DNA of 64,000 nucleotides from CAYJAZ01 sp964371865 (GTDB lineage Bacteria; Desulfobacterota; Desulfovibrionia; Desulfovibrionales; Desulfovibrionaceae). The notes beneath the pieces are model-generated. The model was not told the origin of the DNA. It worked only from the letters and a program-made list of their open reading frames with translations, and made no database searches. Location of the stretch: positions 12,247 through 76,246 of the forward strand of contig CAYJOR010000006.1 in assembly GCA_964371865.1 (NCBI GenBank), written 5' to 3'. The translations under genes were made by a program, and so were the position numbers. Below are positions 6,680 through 14,962 of this stretch, in pieces. Each line of letters begins with the position of its first letter. Position 1 is the first letter of the stretch.

Positions 6680-9112
6680 CTAAGATTCTTTAGGTTTCTT
6701 TTTATATGCGTTTTCTGCATACCAACCAAAGAGTTTAAGGCGATTATCTACCTTTTCAAAAAGACTTCCTGCTGTGAAAGTATAATCTTTTCGCATCTTT
6801 CCGCATGGAAGACAGGTTAATAATTCAAGTGCCTCTGTAATATGTTTTACAGGGTAGAGGTGGAATTTTCCGCCTTGAATAGCTTCAACAATTTTCTTAC
6901 TTAAAAGAAGATTATCCTTGTTATCGTAAGGAAGTATAACACCTTGCGAACCGGTTAATCCGCGATGTTCGCATATATCAAAAAATCCTTCAATTTTTTT
7001 AGATACGCCACCAACAGCTAAGATATCTCCGGAATCGCTCACCGCACCAGTAAAAGCGAGTGAACGGTTGATAGGCACTTCAGCAAGAGCTGACAACAAT
7101 GCTGCCAATTCCGCACCAGAAGCAGAATCTCCCTCAACTCCAGAATAGCTTTGTTCAAAACAAATCGACCCTGTAAGAATGAGAGGTTTTGTACGTGCAA
7201 AAAGATGTGTGAGATATGATTTTAAAATCATCATTGCTTTAATATGAATTGGTCCGCTTAGTTCCGCTTCACGCTCAAGATCAATGATGCCGCCATGCCC
7301 AACGCCAACAGTACAAGCAATCTGATGCGGTAAACCAAACTCATAATTGCCGTGCATTGTGAGTGATAACGCGTTGATCTTACCAATATCAAAGCCATCA
7401 GTTTTAACTTTTATGACATCTCGGCTGTACTCTTCAAAGAAGAGTTCTTCTAGGTGAGCTTGTCTAAACTTCTTACCATCCAATGCTTTTTGAACGATTT
7501 CACACTCTACAATATTTCTGCCTGCTATAAGAGCAAGGGTAGAGGCTTCAATCATAACTTCTCGAATTAATGGGAATTTCAACGAAAGCTTACGCTGATC
7601 TTCACAAAGATGAGAAGAATATTCAACAAGTTCTGCAAGAGCATCACGGGTAAAAGGTAGGAGTTTTGCATGGTCAAGAATTGGTGCAAGGTTATTAAGC
7701 CAAGACTTAATATTTGCCGCATTTCTTGGTGTAAAATCAGATAGTTGTGCTTTGATTTTGAAAAATTTGATAAATCTTTCATCATGCGCAAGTAGTGATT
7801 CATACAAAGGATCTGTTCCAACAAGAATTATCTTTACATCTAAAGGTATTGCTTGTGGTTCGATACTTTTTGTTTTGCTTGTTTCCGGTTGTTCATTTAC
7901 TTCATGAAGACGAGAGTAACCGGATCTTAATATACGTAAAAGACCTTCCCAAGCGTTTGTATGCTGAAGAATATCTTCAATATGTATAATAAGATAGCCA
8001 CCTAAAGCCTTATGCAGAGTTCCTGCTTTTACAAGAGTGAAATCTGTGATAAGTGCGCCCATTTCAGATTCGCGCTCGATACAGCCAAGTAAATTATGAG
8101 CAGTTGGATTTGTTTCAAGTAATATTGGTGCGCCTTTTGTTTGAGAATTATCAACAAAAAGGTTTACTTCATACCTAAAAATTTCCGGCTCGTTTTGTAT
8201 ACTTAACCAAGCATCATGAGGGCTTGGAGGAGCAGAAGGTATTTCTTTAGGAAGGAAAATATCGAAGTTTTCAAGCATATCATTTCTGATAAGTTGAATA
8301 TAATTCTCAATTTCTTCGTGGTTCGCCTCATATTTTATGATAGCTTTACAAATTTTGAGTGAAAAAGGTGATAAAAGACGACTTAAAACGTCTTCCATGA
8401 TGGATTTATCAAGGTTTCTTTCGCTTTCTTTTGAATCAAGCTCTGCTTTAGTTATTCTTCTAATGATGGTGCTCATTACTTTTAGAAGGGCATCACCACG
8501 TTTTTTAAAGGTTTGTTGAAAATCTTCGTCTAACTTGTCAAATTCTTCTTCACTGAGTTTCTTTCCATCGACCAAAGGAAAGAGTGTGAGTGAGGTTTTG
8601 TCTTCAAAGTCGAGGCTAAAACCTTGCTTTTCAGCAATTGAGTGCATCTCTTTGATAGAGTTAGATTTTTCCTCATTGAAAGTATCTAAAATTTGAGATC
8701 TTTTTTTGATATAACTATCTGATTCAAAACGAGAAAGTAATTCTTTACGAATAGCTTGCACTGTTTTAGCCAAATCACTTTTAAATACTTTTCCAAGACC
8801 CGCCGGAAGACTTAAAAGTGTAGGTTTATCTTGATCTTCAAAATTATTTACATAAATTAAATCGGGTGGAGTAGTCTTTTTTCTTGCGTATGGCTTCAGA
8901 AACTCATTCACAAGATAAGCTCTACCTAAATTTGCTTCACCAGCAAGGTAAACATTGTAACCTATGTCATTGATATGTATTGCTAATTCTAAAGCTTGAA
9001 GGGCACGTGGTTGTGCCGGTTTTATGTTTTTAAGGCGTGGAATATCATCGCTTGTTGCATATGGTATGCGGTCGTTTGAACAAGGGACGTGAAGTTTTAA
9101 TGAAGGAGTCAT
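6680..9112 (-). CDS. Lon-like ATP-dependent protease (AAA plus S16 family)
   Basis: 810 residues. This belongs to the Lon-related proteases (LonB-like) rather than classical Lon, which has a different N-terminal domain. The N-terminus (RALQALELAIHINDIGYNVYL) leads to an ATPase P-loop position that reads AGEANLGRAYLV, without the usual GK[ST]. A helical insert follows, then a Walker-B-like stretch (GGYLIIHIEDIL) near residue 372. The C-terminal third is the S16 protease: catalytic serine in GDSASGA near residue 662 and lysine in GGVSKKIEGF about 43 residues later, the spacing of the Lon Ser-Lys dyad. It would degrade damaged or regulatory proteins in the cytoplasm. It lies 37 bases after hemC and may share its transcript. 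Confidence 0.88.
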   Translation of the reverse strand: MTPSLKLHVPCSNDRIPYATSDDIPRLKNIKPAQPRALQALELAIHINDIGYNVYLAGEANLGRAYLVNEFLKPYARKKTTPPDLIYVNNFEDQDKPTLLSLPAGLGKVFKSDLAKTVQAIRKELLSRFESDSYIKKRSQILDTFNEEKSNSIKEMHSIAEKQGFSLDFEDKTSLTLFPLVDGKKLSEEEFDKLDEDFQQTFKKRGDALLKVMSTIIRRITKAELDSKESERNLDKSIMEDVLSRLLSPFSLKICKAIIKYEANHEEIENYIQLIRNDMLENFDIFLPKEIPSAPPSPHDAWLSIQNEPEIFRYEVNLFVDNSQTKGAPILLETNPTAHNLLGCIERESEMGALITDFTLVKAGTLHKALGGYLIIHIEDILQHTNAWEGLLRILRSGYSRLHEVNEQPETSKTKSIEPQAIPLDVKIILVGTDPLYESLLAHDERFIKFFKIKAQLSDFTPRNAANIKSWLNNLAPILDHAKLLPFTRDALAELVEYSSHLCEDQRKLSLKFPLIREVMIEASTLALIAGRNIVECEIVQKALDGKKFRQAHLEELFFEEYSRDVIKVKTDGFDIGKINALSLTMHGNYEFGLPHQIACTVGVGHGGIIDLEREAELSGPIHIKAMMILKSYLTHLFARTKPLILTGSICFEQSYSGVEGDSASGAELAALLSALAEVPINRSLAFTGAVSDSGDILAVGGVSKKIEGFFDICEHRGLTGSQGVILPYDNKDNLLLSKKIVEAIQGGKFHLYPVKHITEALELLTCLPCGKMRKDYTFTAGSLFEKVDNRLKLFGWYAENAYKKKPKES

Positions 9113-9149
9113 ATTTATCCTTTTTTATAATTAAAAGTCACGTTGAGGT

Positions 9150-10070
9150 TTACTCTTTAAAAATGAGTTCTAGTATTTCCTTGCCGCCATTTTTAAGCAT
9201 TTCTTCAGCAAGATTTATACCGCAAGATTCCGGATTGTCTGAACTTTTTCTTGCTTCTATTATCTTTGTACCATCCGGAGTTGCTATTTTAGCGTTTAAT
9301 GTAAATTCTGAGTCATTATCCATAGTTGCATATGCTGCAATAGGAACTTGACAACCACCTTCTAATGTACGCATAAATGCTCGTTCTGCCTCAACGCAAA
9401 GTCTAGTCTTTTTATCATCTAAAAATGCAAGTAATTCTTTTATTTCTTTATCATTTTCACGAATTTCTAATGCTAATGCTCCTTGTCCAACTGCCGGAAG
9501 AAAGTGAGGTGGAGCTAGTAATTCGGTATAGGTAGCTGAGAGATTAAGTCTTTTTACTCCGGCACATGCTAGAATTATAGCGTCATATTCGCCATTTTTC
9601 ATTTTATTAATGCGGGTTTCAACATTTCCACGTAAAAGCTTAACATCTAAATCATTTCTAAGCGATAATGCTTGAGCTTGTCTTCTAAGTGATGACGTGC
9701 CGAGTATAGCATTTTTTGGTAAAGAGTCAAATGTTGGGTATTTTTCTGAAATATAGAGATCGAAAGGAATCTCACGCTCAAGATATGCTGCAATTGTGAG
9801 ACCTTGTGGCAATACCATTGGAACGTCTTTTAAACTATGAACGGCTAAATCAGCACGATTATCCATCAAAGCTTCTTCAATTTCTTTCACAAAAAGCCCT
9901 TTACCACCCACTTTTGCTAAGGCTACATCTAAAATTTTGTCTCCTTGAGTTTTGATAATGTTGAGTTTTACATTTAAATGTGGGTGTTTTTCTATAAGTA
10001 AGTCTCTAATATAGTTAGCCTGCCAAAGTGCAAGTTGTGAACCGCGAGTTGCTATTGTAATTTCTTTCAT
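9150..10070 (-). CDS. hemC: Hydroxymethylbilane synthase (porphobilinogen deaminase)
   Basis: A 306-residue enzyme that joins four porphobilinogens into hydroxymethylbilane, a shared step of siroheme, haem and cobamide synthesis. Seen are TRGSQLALWQA at the N-terminus, GGKGLFVKEIEEALMDN, DLAVHSLKDVP, GTSSLRRQAQ, LLRGNVETRI and the cofactor-attachment cysteine at residue 240 in LEGGCQVPIAAY. The length matches the family. The start is supported by TIATRGSQLA beginning at residue 5. Together with AhbC at 29.2-30.4 kb this fits haem synthesis through siroheme. It is followed at 37 bases by the Lon-like protease gene. Confidence 0.96.
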   Translation of the reverse strand: MKEITIATRGSQLALWQANYIRDLLIEKHPHLNVKLNIIKTQGDKILDVALAKVGGKGLFVKEIEEALMDNRADLAVHSLKDVPMVLPQGLTIAAYLEREIPFDLYISEKYPTFDSLPKNAILGTSSLRRQAQALSLRNDLDVKLLRGNVETRINKMKNGEYDAIILACAGVKRLNLSATYTELLAPPHFLPAVGQGALALEIRENDKEIKELLAFLDDKKTRLCVEAERAFMRTLEGGCQVPIAAYATMDNDSEFTLNAKIATPDGTKIIEARKSSDNPESCGINLAEEMLKNGGKEILELIFKE

Positions 10071-10177
10071 TTTTTACTCATTTATTGTTTTTTTGTAATC
10101 AAAACCAACTAAAGCCTTTTGTAAATCTTTGAACTTATAGTTTGTTTGTATCTTAATCAAAGTAGTAATTCAGCTTA

Positions 10178-10411
10178 TTATCGGCATGTAGAGCAGTTGC
10201 CGCCGGAGCAACCAGAGCAGCCTCCGCCTGATGGTGCAGATGGAATTGAGTTTGGACTGTCTGACCCACCTGATGTATGTCTTGAAGGTGAAAGAAGTTT
10301 AGTAGTTTCATTACTTTTGCAGTTAGGACACGTAACAATTTCATCTGATTTTAGTACTATTTCTTCAAAGTTATTTTCACATTTATTGCACTTATATTCA
10401 TATATAGGCAT
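10178..10411 (-). CDS. FmdB-family zinc-ribbon protein
   Basis: A 77-residue small protein starting MPIYEYKCNKCENNFEEIV, the FmdB/CxxC_CXXC_SSSS zinc-ribbon signature, with a second pair CPNCKS near residue 33. The four cysteines should hold one zinc. The tail is Ser/Gly/Cys-rich (GGGCSGCSGGNCSTCR), ending in five further cysteines that could bind metal or an iron-sulfur group; this is inference. The family is linked to regulatory roles near methanogen formylmethanofuran dehydrogenase genes, but its function is poorly known. It lies 107 bases upstream of hemC in the same direction. Confidence 0.85.
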   Translation of the reverse strand: MPIYEYKCNKCENNFEEIVLKSDEIVTCPNCKSNETTKLLSPSRHTSGGSDSPNSIPSAPSGGGCSGCSGGNCSTCR

Positions 10412-10509
10412 ATTGACCTCAATCTTTATTATTTATATGAATATATATACTTTTTTCCACTTTGGCAAGAGGTAATTTGATAATTTTTAAAGTATTTAAT
10501 ATACAAAAA

Positions 10510-10542
10510 CGATAAAGCCCTCTATATAAAAGGGCTTTATCG
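10510..10542 (-). terminator. Terminator after the DUF465 gene
   Basis: A 12-bp stem (CGATAAAGCCCT with AGGGCTTTATCG) and 9-base loop, followed on the minus strand by a T-rich stretch. It lies 37 bases past the DUF465 stop. Confidence 0.85.
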
Positions 10543-10578
10543 ATGTAATTTGTAGCAAAATGTAACTAAATTAAGTTT

Positions 10579-10800
10579 TTAAGCTTGTAGAACTTCAATC
10601 TTAGAATGCAAGTTGGTTTTGGTATCTAGCTTCATTTTTTTGAGTTGCTTTAGTTCAATATCTTCGTTAGGAGTTAAAAAAGCTTTTGATTCTAGTTTTT
10701 CCACTTTTTTACTTAAGATAACATGCTCATCCCATAGCTCTTGAAGTTCAGGGTTATTTTTCACAAGTGACTCAATGTGTTCTGCTTCATGTGTAGACAT
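10579..10800 (-). CDS. DUF465 (YdcH-type) small coiled-coil protein
   Basis: A 73-residue, highly charged protein with the DUF465 pattern: ELQELWDEHVILSKKVEKLE, then a short turn (LTPNEDIELKQLKKMKL) and a second helix. DUF465 proteins are short two-helix coiled coils of unknown role, common in proteobacteria. It has its own terminator; 160 bases separate it from the YggT gene upstream. The start has an AAGGAG ribosome site. Confidence 0.75.
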   Translation of the reverse strand: MSTHEAEHIESLVKNNPELQELWDEHVILSKKVEKLESKAFLTPNEDIELKQLKKMKLDTKTNLHSKIEVLQA

Positions 10801-10960
10801 AATAAACTCCTTAATGTTTGGCTTGAGTGTTTATAATAAATTTATCCTTAGAAGTATAGTTATACTCATAAAAAAGTTTATATTTATTCTAAATACTGTT
10901 ATACATCATTTTTTTTTAAAAGGGAATACTTTTTTCAACTTTTTTTCAACTTTTTTATAA

Positions 10961-11260
10961 TTATAACTTATACGCAATTTCCATAAGTGATCTAATTAAA
11001 ATTCCATCAATCAAATTTATTATGACTAACACTATGATTGGGGAAAAGTCAAACCCGCCTGTCATTACGAAAGGTAAGTGTTTGCGAATTTTATAGTAAA
11101 CAGGTTCGGTTAGGCTTCTTAGGGTTCTGATTACAGGATTGTAAGGATCTGGGTTTACCCATGAAATTACAGCTGAAATTATGATTACATAAGTATAAAT
11201 CGTTATTAATGTGCTTAATATGCCTGCTACAGTTTCTAATATATTTCCTAAAATAAACAT
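10961..11260 (-). CDS. YggT-family integral membrane protein
   Basis: A 99-residue membrane protein with two hydrophobic segments (about 5-32 and 70-90). Between them is the YggT signature VISWVNPDPYNPVIRTLRSL followed by TEPVYYKIRKHLP. The family is linked to osmotic tolerance and, in some bacteria and chloroplasts, to division-site or nucleoid arrangement; its biochemical role is not settled. A TPR gene lies 59 bases upstream in the same direction, a neighbourhood I also expect in Desulfovibrio. Confidence 0.88.
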   Translation of the reverse strand: MFILGNILETVAGILSTLITIYTYVIIISAVISWVNPDPYNPVIRTLRSLTEPVYYKIRKHLPFVMTGGFDFSPIIVLVIINLIDGILIRSLMEIAYKL

Positions 11261-11319
11261 TTATCCTCCGAGGATTTCAAAATTACATATAATGTAAGTA
11301 CAAGAAAATAAAAAGCAAG

Positions 11320-11898
11320 TTACTTTCTATTATTTTTTATGAGAAGAACAAGTTCTTTTACATCGTCTGAATTTGGTAAAAGTTCAAATGCTTTTTTTAC
11401 GTAAGGCATAGCGCGAACGTATTGTCCAGCATTGCATAGTGCTTTACCAATTAAAACGTAGAGTTGAGTTTCATCTTTATAATCATTTATTGCTTCGCCA
11501 AACGCATGGTCAGCTTCTGATACTTTATTAGCAGCAAGGTACTTTAGGCCTAAGTTATAGGCTTTATCTATGCGCATTTTGCGTGCACGCATTTCATCTT
11601 TTGTTTCAACGGATTTTATTCCAAGCATACTATTTCTGGCTGTTTCAAATATAAGAAGCTGAGCCTTTTCATTTCCTGATGAATAGCTTATTTCTTTGCC
11701 TAAGTACACAACTAGTTCTTTGTCTTGCCCCAATGTGTTGACGGCATCTCGGAGTAGAGTTTTTGTTGCAGGCGGAACTTTCATGTTTGCTTTTACGCAA
11801 GCGTGCATGCCAGTGATAAGAAAATTGAGAGCTCTTGGTAAATCAGCGCGCATATAGTAGAGTCTAACTCTGCTTAAATTATCGACAATATTACTCAT
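11320..11898 (-). CDS. TPR-like hypothetical protein
   Basis: A 192-residue soluble protein without signal peptide. The C-terminal half looks like tetratricopeptide helices (ADHAFGEAINDYKDETQLYV; GKALCNAGQYVRAMPYVKKA; FELLPNSDDVKELVLL). The N-terminal half (RVRLYYMRADLPRALNFLIT) is helical and also TPR-like. Such proteins usually serve as docking surfaces; no partner can be named. It is the first gene of a minus-strand pair with yggT. The start (MSNIVDNLSRVR) has an upstream GAGGTT ribosome site. Confidence 0.6.
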   Translation of the reverse strand: MSNIVDNLSRVRLYYMRADLPRALNFLITGMHACVKANMKVPPATKTLLRDAVNTLGQDKELVVYLGKEISYSSGNEKAQLLIFETARNSMLGIKSVETKDEMRARKMRIDKAYNLGLKYLAANKVSEADHAFGEAINDYKDETQLYVLIGKALCNAGQYVRAMPYVKKAFELLPNSDDVKELVLLIKNNRK

Positions 11899-12142
11899 AT
11901 TTTAACCTCAAGTTATATATAATATTAAAAGTTAATATGCCTTATAATCTAATTTTATGCAAGTTATTAAATGCTGATATCTAAAGTATGGTATATACTT
12001 CAATTTTGACTGAGTTTCTATTAGTCTATATTTATAAATTATACGTTGTAGATATAGTAATTTTCCTTGAAAAAGTTTACAATTAATTATATAAGCCTTA
12101 ATTCAAAATTGATTGATAAAAGCGTGGTTAATAAAAGAAAAT

Positions 12143-12880
12143 ATGAATGTAGCAAATAATAAATTATCAGCCTCTTTAAAAGGTATGAAAATGGCTTTCC
12201 CTGTTGTATTGGGATATTTACCTTTAGGTTTTGCATTTGGAGTTTTAGCTGTTAAGAGTGGAATACCTTTTATGTATACTGTATTGATGTCAATAATGGT
12301 GTATGCAGGCTCCGGTCAGTTTATAGCTGCGAGCATGGTGGGTATGGGCGCTCCTATTATCTCTATTGTTGTCGCAAACTTACTTGTGAATTTACGCTAT
12401 TTTTTGATGGTATCTACCTTGCTTGAATACATTCGTCCCTTTTCATTTTTTAAAAAAATATTTTTTGCTGCACATATCACTGATGAAGTATTCGCAGTAC
12501 ATCATGTTTACTCTAAGGAAAAGCACGGTTCGTTAAATGGCAATGATACATTTACCGTGTTTTCTGTCAATATAACATCGCACTTAGGTTGGATTATAGG
12601 CACTATATTAGGTGCGTTTTCCGGTGAGCTTATGACTGATATTAAGCCTTTTGGACTAGATTATGCGTTACCGGCAATGTTTATAGCCTTGTTAGTACCT
12701 CTTTGTTTTGATAGGTTACAGTGTATTGTTGCGCTTTTAGGAGCAGGGCTCTACATTTTATGCGTTTCAGTTGGATTAGGGAAATACGGGCTTGTTATAT
12801 CCGCAATTATTGCAGCATGTGTGGGTGCTTATTTTGAGATAAAAAAAGAGAAAGAAAATAAGCAAGTGGAGGAAAACTAA
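12143..12880 (+). CDS. azlC: AzlC-family branched-chain amino acid exporter, large subunit
   Basis: About 245 residues with several membrane helices. Family motifs are GMKMAFPVVLGYLPLGFAFG, MVYAGSGQFIAASMVG, LLVNLRYFLMVSTL and AAHITDEVFAVHH. With AzlD it exports branched-chain amino acids or related substrates (known for Bacillus AzlCD and E. coli YgaZH). A TTG at 12113 would add 10 residues, but neither start has a strong ribosome site; I chose the ATG at 12143 because the family usually begins close to the GMKMAFP motif. Its stop codon overlaps the azlD start by one base (TAATG), so the pair is translationally coupled. Confidence 0.87.
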   Translation: MNVANNKLSASLKGMKMAFPVVLGYLPLGFAFGVLAVKSGIPFMYTVLMSIMVYAGSGQFIAASMVGMGAPIISIVVANLLVNLRYFLMVSTLLEYIRPFSFFKKIFFAAHITDEVFAVHHVYSKEKHGSLNGNDTFTVFSVNITSHLGWIIGTILGAFSGELMTDIKPFGLDYALPAMFIALLVPLCFDRLQCIVALLGAGLYILCVSVGLGKYGLVISAIIAACVGAYFEIKKEKENKQVEEN

Positions 12881-13212
12881 TGTCAAATCAAGATATTATC
12901 AGCTTAATACTTTTGCTGGCAGGAGTACTGCTATTAACAAGAACATTACCAGTAACTTTATTTGGTAATAAACAACTTCCTGTAATCATTGAAAAATGGT
13001 TGAAATACATACCTCCTTCAATTTTAGCGGCTCTTGTGGCATCAGAGATTGTAACAAAGGATGGAAATTTATACTTTTCATTTTCAAATTTATACCTTAT
13101 AGTGGCTGTACCGACGTTTTTAATTGCTTATAAAACAAAATCTCTGTTTACAACGCTTGTTTTAGGGATGGGAATAATGGCTCTTTTGCGATTGGGGTTA
13201 CAATATGTCTAA
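12880..13212 (+). CDS. azlD: AzlD-family branched-chain amino acid exporter, small subunit
   Basis: A 110-residue membrane protein with about four hydrophobic segments and the AzlD pattern (LLTRTLPVTLFG near residue 20, KYIPPSILAALVASEI near 42). It works with AzlC in the inner membrane. A ribosome site (GGAGGAAAA) lies inside the end of azlC. Its last 8 bases overlap the rlpA start, tying the transporter pair to the cell-wall gene in one operon; no functional link between them is evident. Confidence 0.87.
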   Translation: MSNQDIISLILLLAGVLLLTRTLPVTLFGNKQLPVIIEKWLKYIPPSILAALVASEIVTKDGNLYFSFSNLYLIVAVPTFLIAYKTKSLFTTLVLGMGIMALLRLGLQYV

Positions 13213-14053
13213 ATTATTATATAAAAAAATATTTTTTCTTCCTTTACTTCTTTCTATTACAGGTTGTGCCGGCTTTTTTCCCGATCCTTATGATATCAGT
13301 GGTCAACAAAAGCCATATACTGTAAGAGGTGTAAAGTATTATCCTTTAGCGACAGCAGACGGCTTTGAAGAAATTGGAATAGCTTCATGGTATGGCCCCG
13401 ATTTTCATGGAAAAAGAACTGCGAATGGAGAAATTTATAACCAACATTTATATACGGCTGCGCATAAAACTCTACCTTTAAACACATATGTATACGTTGA
13501 AAATCTTGAAAATGGTGAAACTATACGTGTAAAAATTAATGATAGAGGTCCTTTTGCTGAAGGTCGTATTATAGACTTATCAAGAAAAGGCGCTCTAGAG
13601 CTAGGTATGCTTGAAAAAGGAACAGCAAGAGTTCGAGTGTATGAAAGCAAAAATGTCTTTGCACAATTTCTAGAAAGTTTTAATGATAACAATGAAGTAA
13701 GCCAACCAAATGTAAATAAACCCTTGGAAAGTACTTCAATTCAAGATACTGTAGCCACGCCACCAGCTTTATCAGAAAAGTTAACATCTTCTGCGCAGTC
13801 TTATGAGTCAGACCAAACTTACGTAGCTCCTTCTAGTTCGGGAGGAAGTACTTATATAACTTTAGGTTCATTTTCAACAAGAGCAGAGGCAAATAAGGCA
13901 GTAGAAACTTTAGCAAATTTAGGTTTGGCGGCTAGAGTAATACCTTCAAGATCTGGCTATTTAGTTGATTCTGGTCCATATGCAAGCAAAAAAGATGCGC
14001 AAAATAAAATTGCTGTGTTGAAATCGCGCTTTCCTAAAGTCAAGCTAAAGTAG
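13205..14053 (+). CDS. rlpA: RlpA-type septal-ring lipoprotein with SPOR domain
   Basis: A 282-residue exported lipoprotein. The signal peptide ends in a lipobox (LLSITGCAG, cysteine near residue 21). The double-psi beta-barrel domain (about 55-150) carries ASWYGPDFHGKRTANGEIYN, TAAHKTLPL, VKINDRGPFAEGRIIDLS and AARELGM-like GALELGM. In some bacteria RlpA is a lytic transglycosylase that cuts peptide-free glycan strands at the septum. The C-terminus (about 215-282) is a SPOR domain (YITLGSFSTRAEANKAVETL), which targets septal peptidoglycan. A Ser/Thr/Gln-rich linker of about 60 residues joins the two. It sits in the azlC-azlD-rlpA-xer-cca operon. Confidence 0.92.
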   Translation: MSKLLYKKIFFLPLLLSITGCAGFFPDPYDISGQQKPYTVRGVKYYPLATADGFEEIGIASWYGPDFHGKRTANGEIYNQHLYTAAHKTLPLNTYVYVENLENGETIRVKINDRGPFAEGRIIDLSRKGALELGMLEKGTARVRVYESKNVFAQFLESFNDNNEVSQPNVNKPLESTSIQDTVATPPALSEKLTSSAQSYESDQTYVAPSSSGGSTYITLGSFSTRAEANKAVETLANLGLAARVIPSRSGYLVDSGPYASKKDAQNKIAVLKSRFPKVKLK

Positions 14054-14059
14054 AATTAT

Positions 14060-14962
14060 ATGAGTGAAATGTATTTATTGCCCTATAAAGAAGAATGGCT
14101 AAATTATCTACTCATAGAAAGAGGTTTGTCTTCGGATAGCTTATCAGCATATAGACAAGATATCAATTTATTAGAATATTATCTAAATAAAATTAAAGCA
14201 TCACTAGAAGATATTGACGATGAAACACTCCTATTATTTGCTGTTTATGCAAAAAAAGAAGGTAATTCTCCGCGAACTCTAGCTCGTAGATTTTCAAGTA
14301 TACGATCTTTTTTTCAATATTGTCATACAGAAGAATATATACCATTTAACCCTGCGATTTTTTTAGATTCTCCTAAATTTGCACAAGAAATTCCTTACGT
14401 GCTTTCTCAAGAAGAAATTCAAAAGATGATTGACTGTGCAACAAAAAGTGATAAATCTGCGCAACGAGATTCACTTATGCTAGAAATTCTTTACGCCGCA
14501 GGATTGAGGGTTACAGAACTTATATCGTTAAAGCTTAATGATATTGACTTTTCACGTTCTCTTTTGAAAACTCATGGAAAAGGTGACAAAGATAGATTTG
14601 TTCCAATTCATGAACAAGCGAGTATTAGAATTAAAGAATATATAATTAATGTGCGTCCACTTTTTAGTCCTAAGTGCGATTCACTTTTTATAAACAGATC
14701 AGGAAATTCACTAACACGTCAATATACTTGGAAAATGATACAAAAATATGCTCAAATAGCTGACATAAGACAAAAAATTTCTCCACATACATTTAGGCAT
14801 AGCTTTGCAACTCATCTTCTTGAAAACGGAGCGGATTTACGCTCTGTTCAGCTGCTTTTAGGTCATGCTGATTTAGCGGCAACACAGATTTATACGCATA
14901 TTCAAACGCAAAGACTTGAAGCGTCAATAAAAAAACATCATATAAGGTCAAAGGATATATGA
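14060..14962 (+). CDS. XerC/XerD-family site-specific tyrosine recombinase
   Basis: 300 residues, the length of XerC/XerD. The N-terminal SAM-like domain (WLNYLLIERGLSSDSLSAYR) is followed by a catalytic domain with arginine in AAGLRVTELISLK, lysine in KGDKDRFVPI, then HTFRHSFATHLLENGADLRS, VQLLLGHADLAATQIYTHI with the final tyrosine. Such recombinases resolve chromosome dimers at dif during division. XerD is the slightly better fit from the context and the HTFRHSFATHLLENGADLR form, but C and D cannot be separated safely by eye. The last 4 bases overlap the downstream gene (ATGA), so the two are coupled. Confidence 0.9.
   Translation: MSEMYLLPYKEEWLNYLLIERGLSSDSLSAYRQDINLLEYYLNKIKASLEDIDDETLLLFAVYAKKEGNSPRTLARRFSSIRSFFQYCHTEEYIPFNPAIFLDSPKFAQEIPYVLSQEEIQKMIDCATKSDKSAQRDSLMLEILYAAGLRVTELISLKLNDIDFSRSLLKTHGKGDKDRFVPIHEQASIRIKEYIINVRPLFSPKCDSLFINRSGNSLTRQYTWKMIQKYAQIADIRQKISPHTFRHSFATHLLENGADLRSVQLLLGHADLAATQIYTHIQTQRLEASIKKHHIRSKDI

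Noticed and set aside
9037..9351. Plus-strand open frame across the hemC and protease junction
   Set aside because: It is a shadow of the two minus-strand genes and lacks a ribosome site.
12113..12142. TTG start extending azlC by 10 residues
   Set aside because: No ribosome site lies before it, and the added residues are unlike the family start; ATG at 12143 is preferred.
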